From NCBI GenBank assembly GCA_903907895.1, contig CAIVPW010000058.1, forward strand, positions 66,393 through 99,152: a stretch of DNA of 32,760 nucleotides. The letters are read 5' to 3'. This stretch comes from an uncultured Alphaproteobacteria bacterium. GTDB lineage: Bacteria; Pseudomonadota; Alphaproteobacteria; UBA2966; CAIVPW01. A program made the position numbers and the translations under genes. Under the pieces are notes generated by a model that searched no databases, was not told the origin of the DNA, and saw nothing but the letters and a program-made list of their open reading frames with translations. This document shows, in pieces, positions 32,499-32,760 of the stretch; position 1 is the first letter of the stretch, and every line of letters begins with the position of its first letter.

Positions 32499-32760
32499 CC
32501 GGCGCCGCCGATTGCCCCAAGGCGGTGAGCGTGACGCCGGCGCTGCTGTTGCTGGGGTTGCTGCTTGCGGCGCGCCCGTCGCATGGCCAGCAACTGCAGC
32601 TCGAAGTGCCGGTCGATTGCGACTTCCTAACCACCTGCGTGGTGCAGAACTACGTCGATCACGATCCCGGCGCGGTAGCGGACGACTACACCTGCGGCGA
32701 CCTCACCTACAACGGTCACGACGGGACGGACTTCCGCGTTCCCAATCTCGCCTACGTCGA
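32495..32760 (+). CDS. Exported M23-family (lysostaphin-like) peptidase, N-terminal part
   Basis: Starts at ATG 32495, overlapping the fliJ stop (ATGA), and runs out of the window; 88 codons are visible. After about 12 residues comes a signal peptide (TPALLLLGLLLAARPSHGQ), then a mature part with VPVDCDF and QNYVDHDPG and the GHDGTDF motif. The His-x3-Asp of that motif matches the first zinc-binding pair of M23 peptidases, which cleave peptidoglycan cross-links; the later HxH is beyond the window. Translational coupling to fliJ suggests a link with flagellum assembly, such as opening the cell wall, but that is inference. Confidence 0.75.
   Translation, partial: MTGAADCPKAVSVTPALLLLGLLLAARPSHGQQLQLEVPVDCDFLTTCVVQNYVDHDPGAVADDYTCGDLTYNGHDGTDFRVPNLAYV

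Noticed and set aside
1-32760. CRISPR arrays, insertion sequences, restriction or toxin-antitoxin systems
   Set aside because: I looked for spaced short repeats, transposase motifs and small paired genes and found none; the only accessory-looking segment is the tRNA-flanked cassette.

Overview
The window is one stretch of a high-GC chromosome from a flagellated alphaproteobacterium. The main evidence is a CtrA orthologue with the ChpT phosphotransferase beside it, an F1-ATPase inhibitor of the zeta family, a purC-purS-purQ-purL-bolA-grxD block, and HWE/HisKA_2 sensor kinases with single-domain receivers. I cannot name the order from sequence alone. Nearly all genes are close-packed housekeeping genes, many joined by 4-base ATGA or GTGA overlaps.

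Layout. 1-3.2 kb (+): the 3' end of citramalate synthase, a small membrane protein, a RarD-type permease and the tRNA methyltransferase TrmJ. 3.2-3.6 kb (-): a small WYL-like protein. 3.65-4.46 kb (+): rpsD with a good promoter and terminator. 4.5-9.1 kb (-): grxD, bolA, purL, purQ, purS, purC. 9.3-9.7 kb (+): ATPase inhibitor zeta. 9.7-14.5 kb: purB, a small secreted protein (+), a VIT1/CCC1 metal transporter, radC, map and sfsA. 14.7-15.4 kb (+): a GNAT acetyltransferase and tRNA-Leu(UAA).

15.4-22 kb is the signalling and accessory part. A response regulator overlaps a 1274-residue CheB-CheR-coiled coil-PAS-HWE kinase. This pair lies between the intact tRNA-Leu gene and a decayed copy of the tRNA 3' half plus its downstream flank, the layout left by integration at a tRNA gene. 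Just outside the decayed copy is a second kinase/receiver pair (HAMP-HisKA_2 kinase plus a FATGY-motif receiver). 22-24.6 kb: a TorF-type outer-membrane protein, a 0.58 kb non-coding stretch, a host-attachment family protein with a TTG start, and a TetR regulator whose promoter predicts a leaderless mRNA.

24.6-28.9 kb: an HPF/RaiA-cold shock fusion, NAD kinase, a rhomboid protease, MoaA, and divergently a ModE-like DNA-binding protein. A sequence laid out like an E. coli ModE box lies between the last two. 28.9-32.8 kb: chpT, ctrA (opposite strand), then fliI, fliJ and the start of an M23 peptidase. This joins the last two steps of the cell-cycle phosphorelay to flagellar export genes, a known class of CtrA target. 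TTAA-type motifs lie upstream of both ctrA and fliI.

The least ordinary items are the tRNA-flanked signalling cassette, the ModE-type box beside a regulator with no molybdate-sensing domain, the leaderless TetR promoter, and a possible small gene between ctrA and its terminator. I saw no CRISPR array, insertion sequence, integrase or toxin-antitoxin pair.
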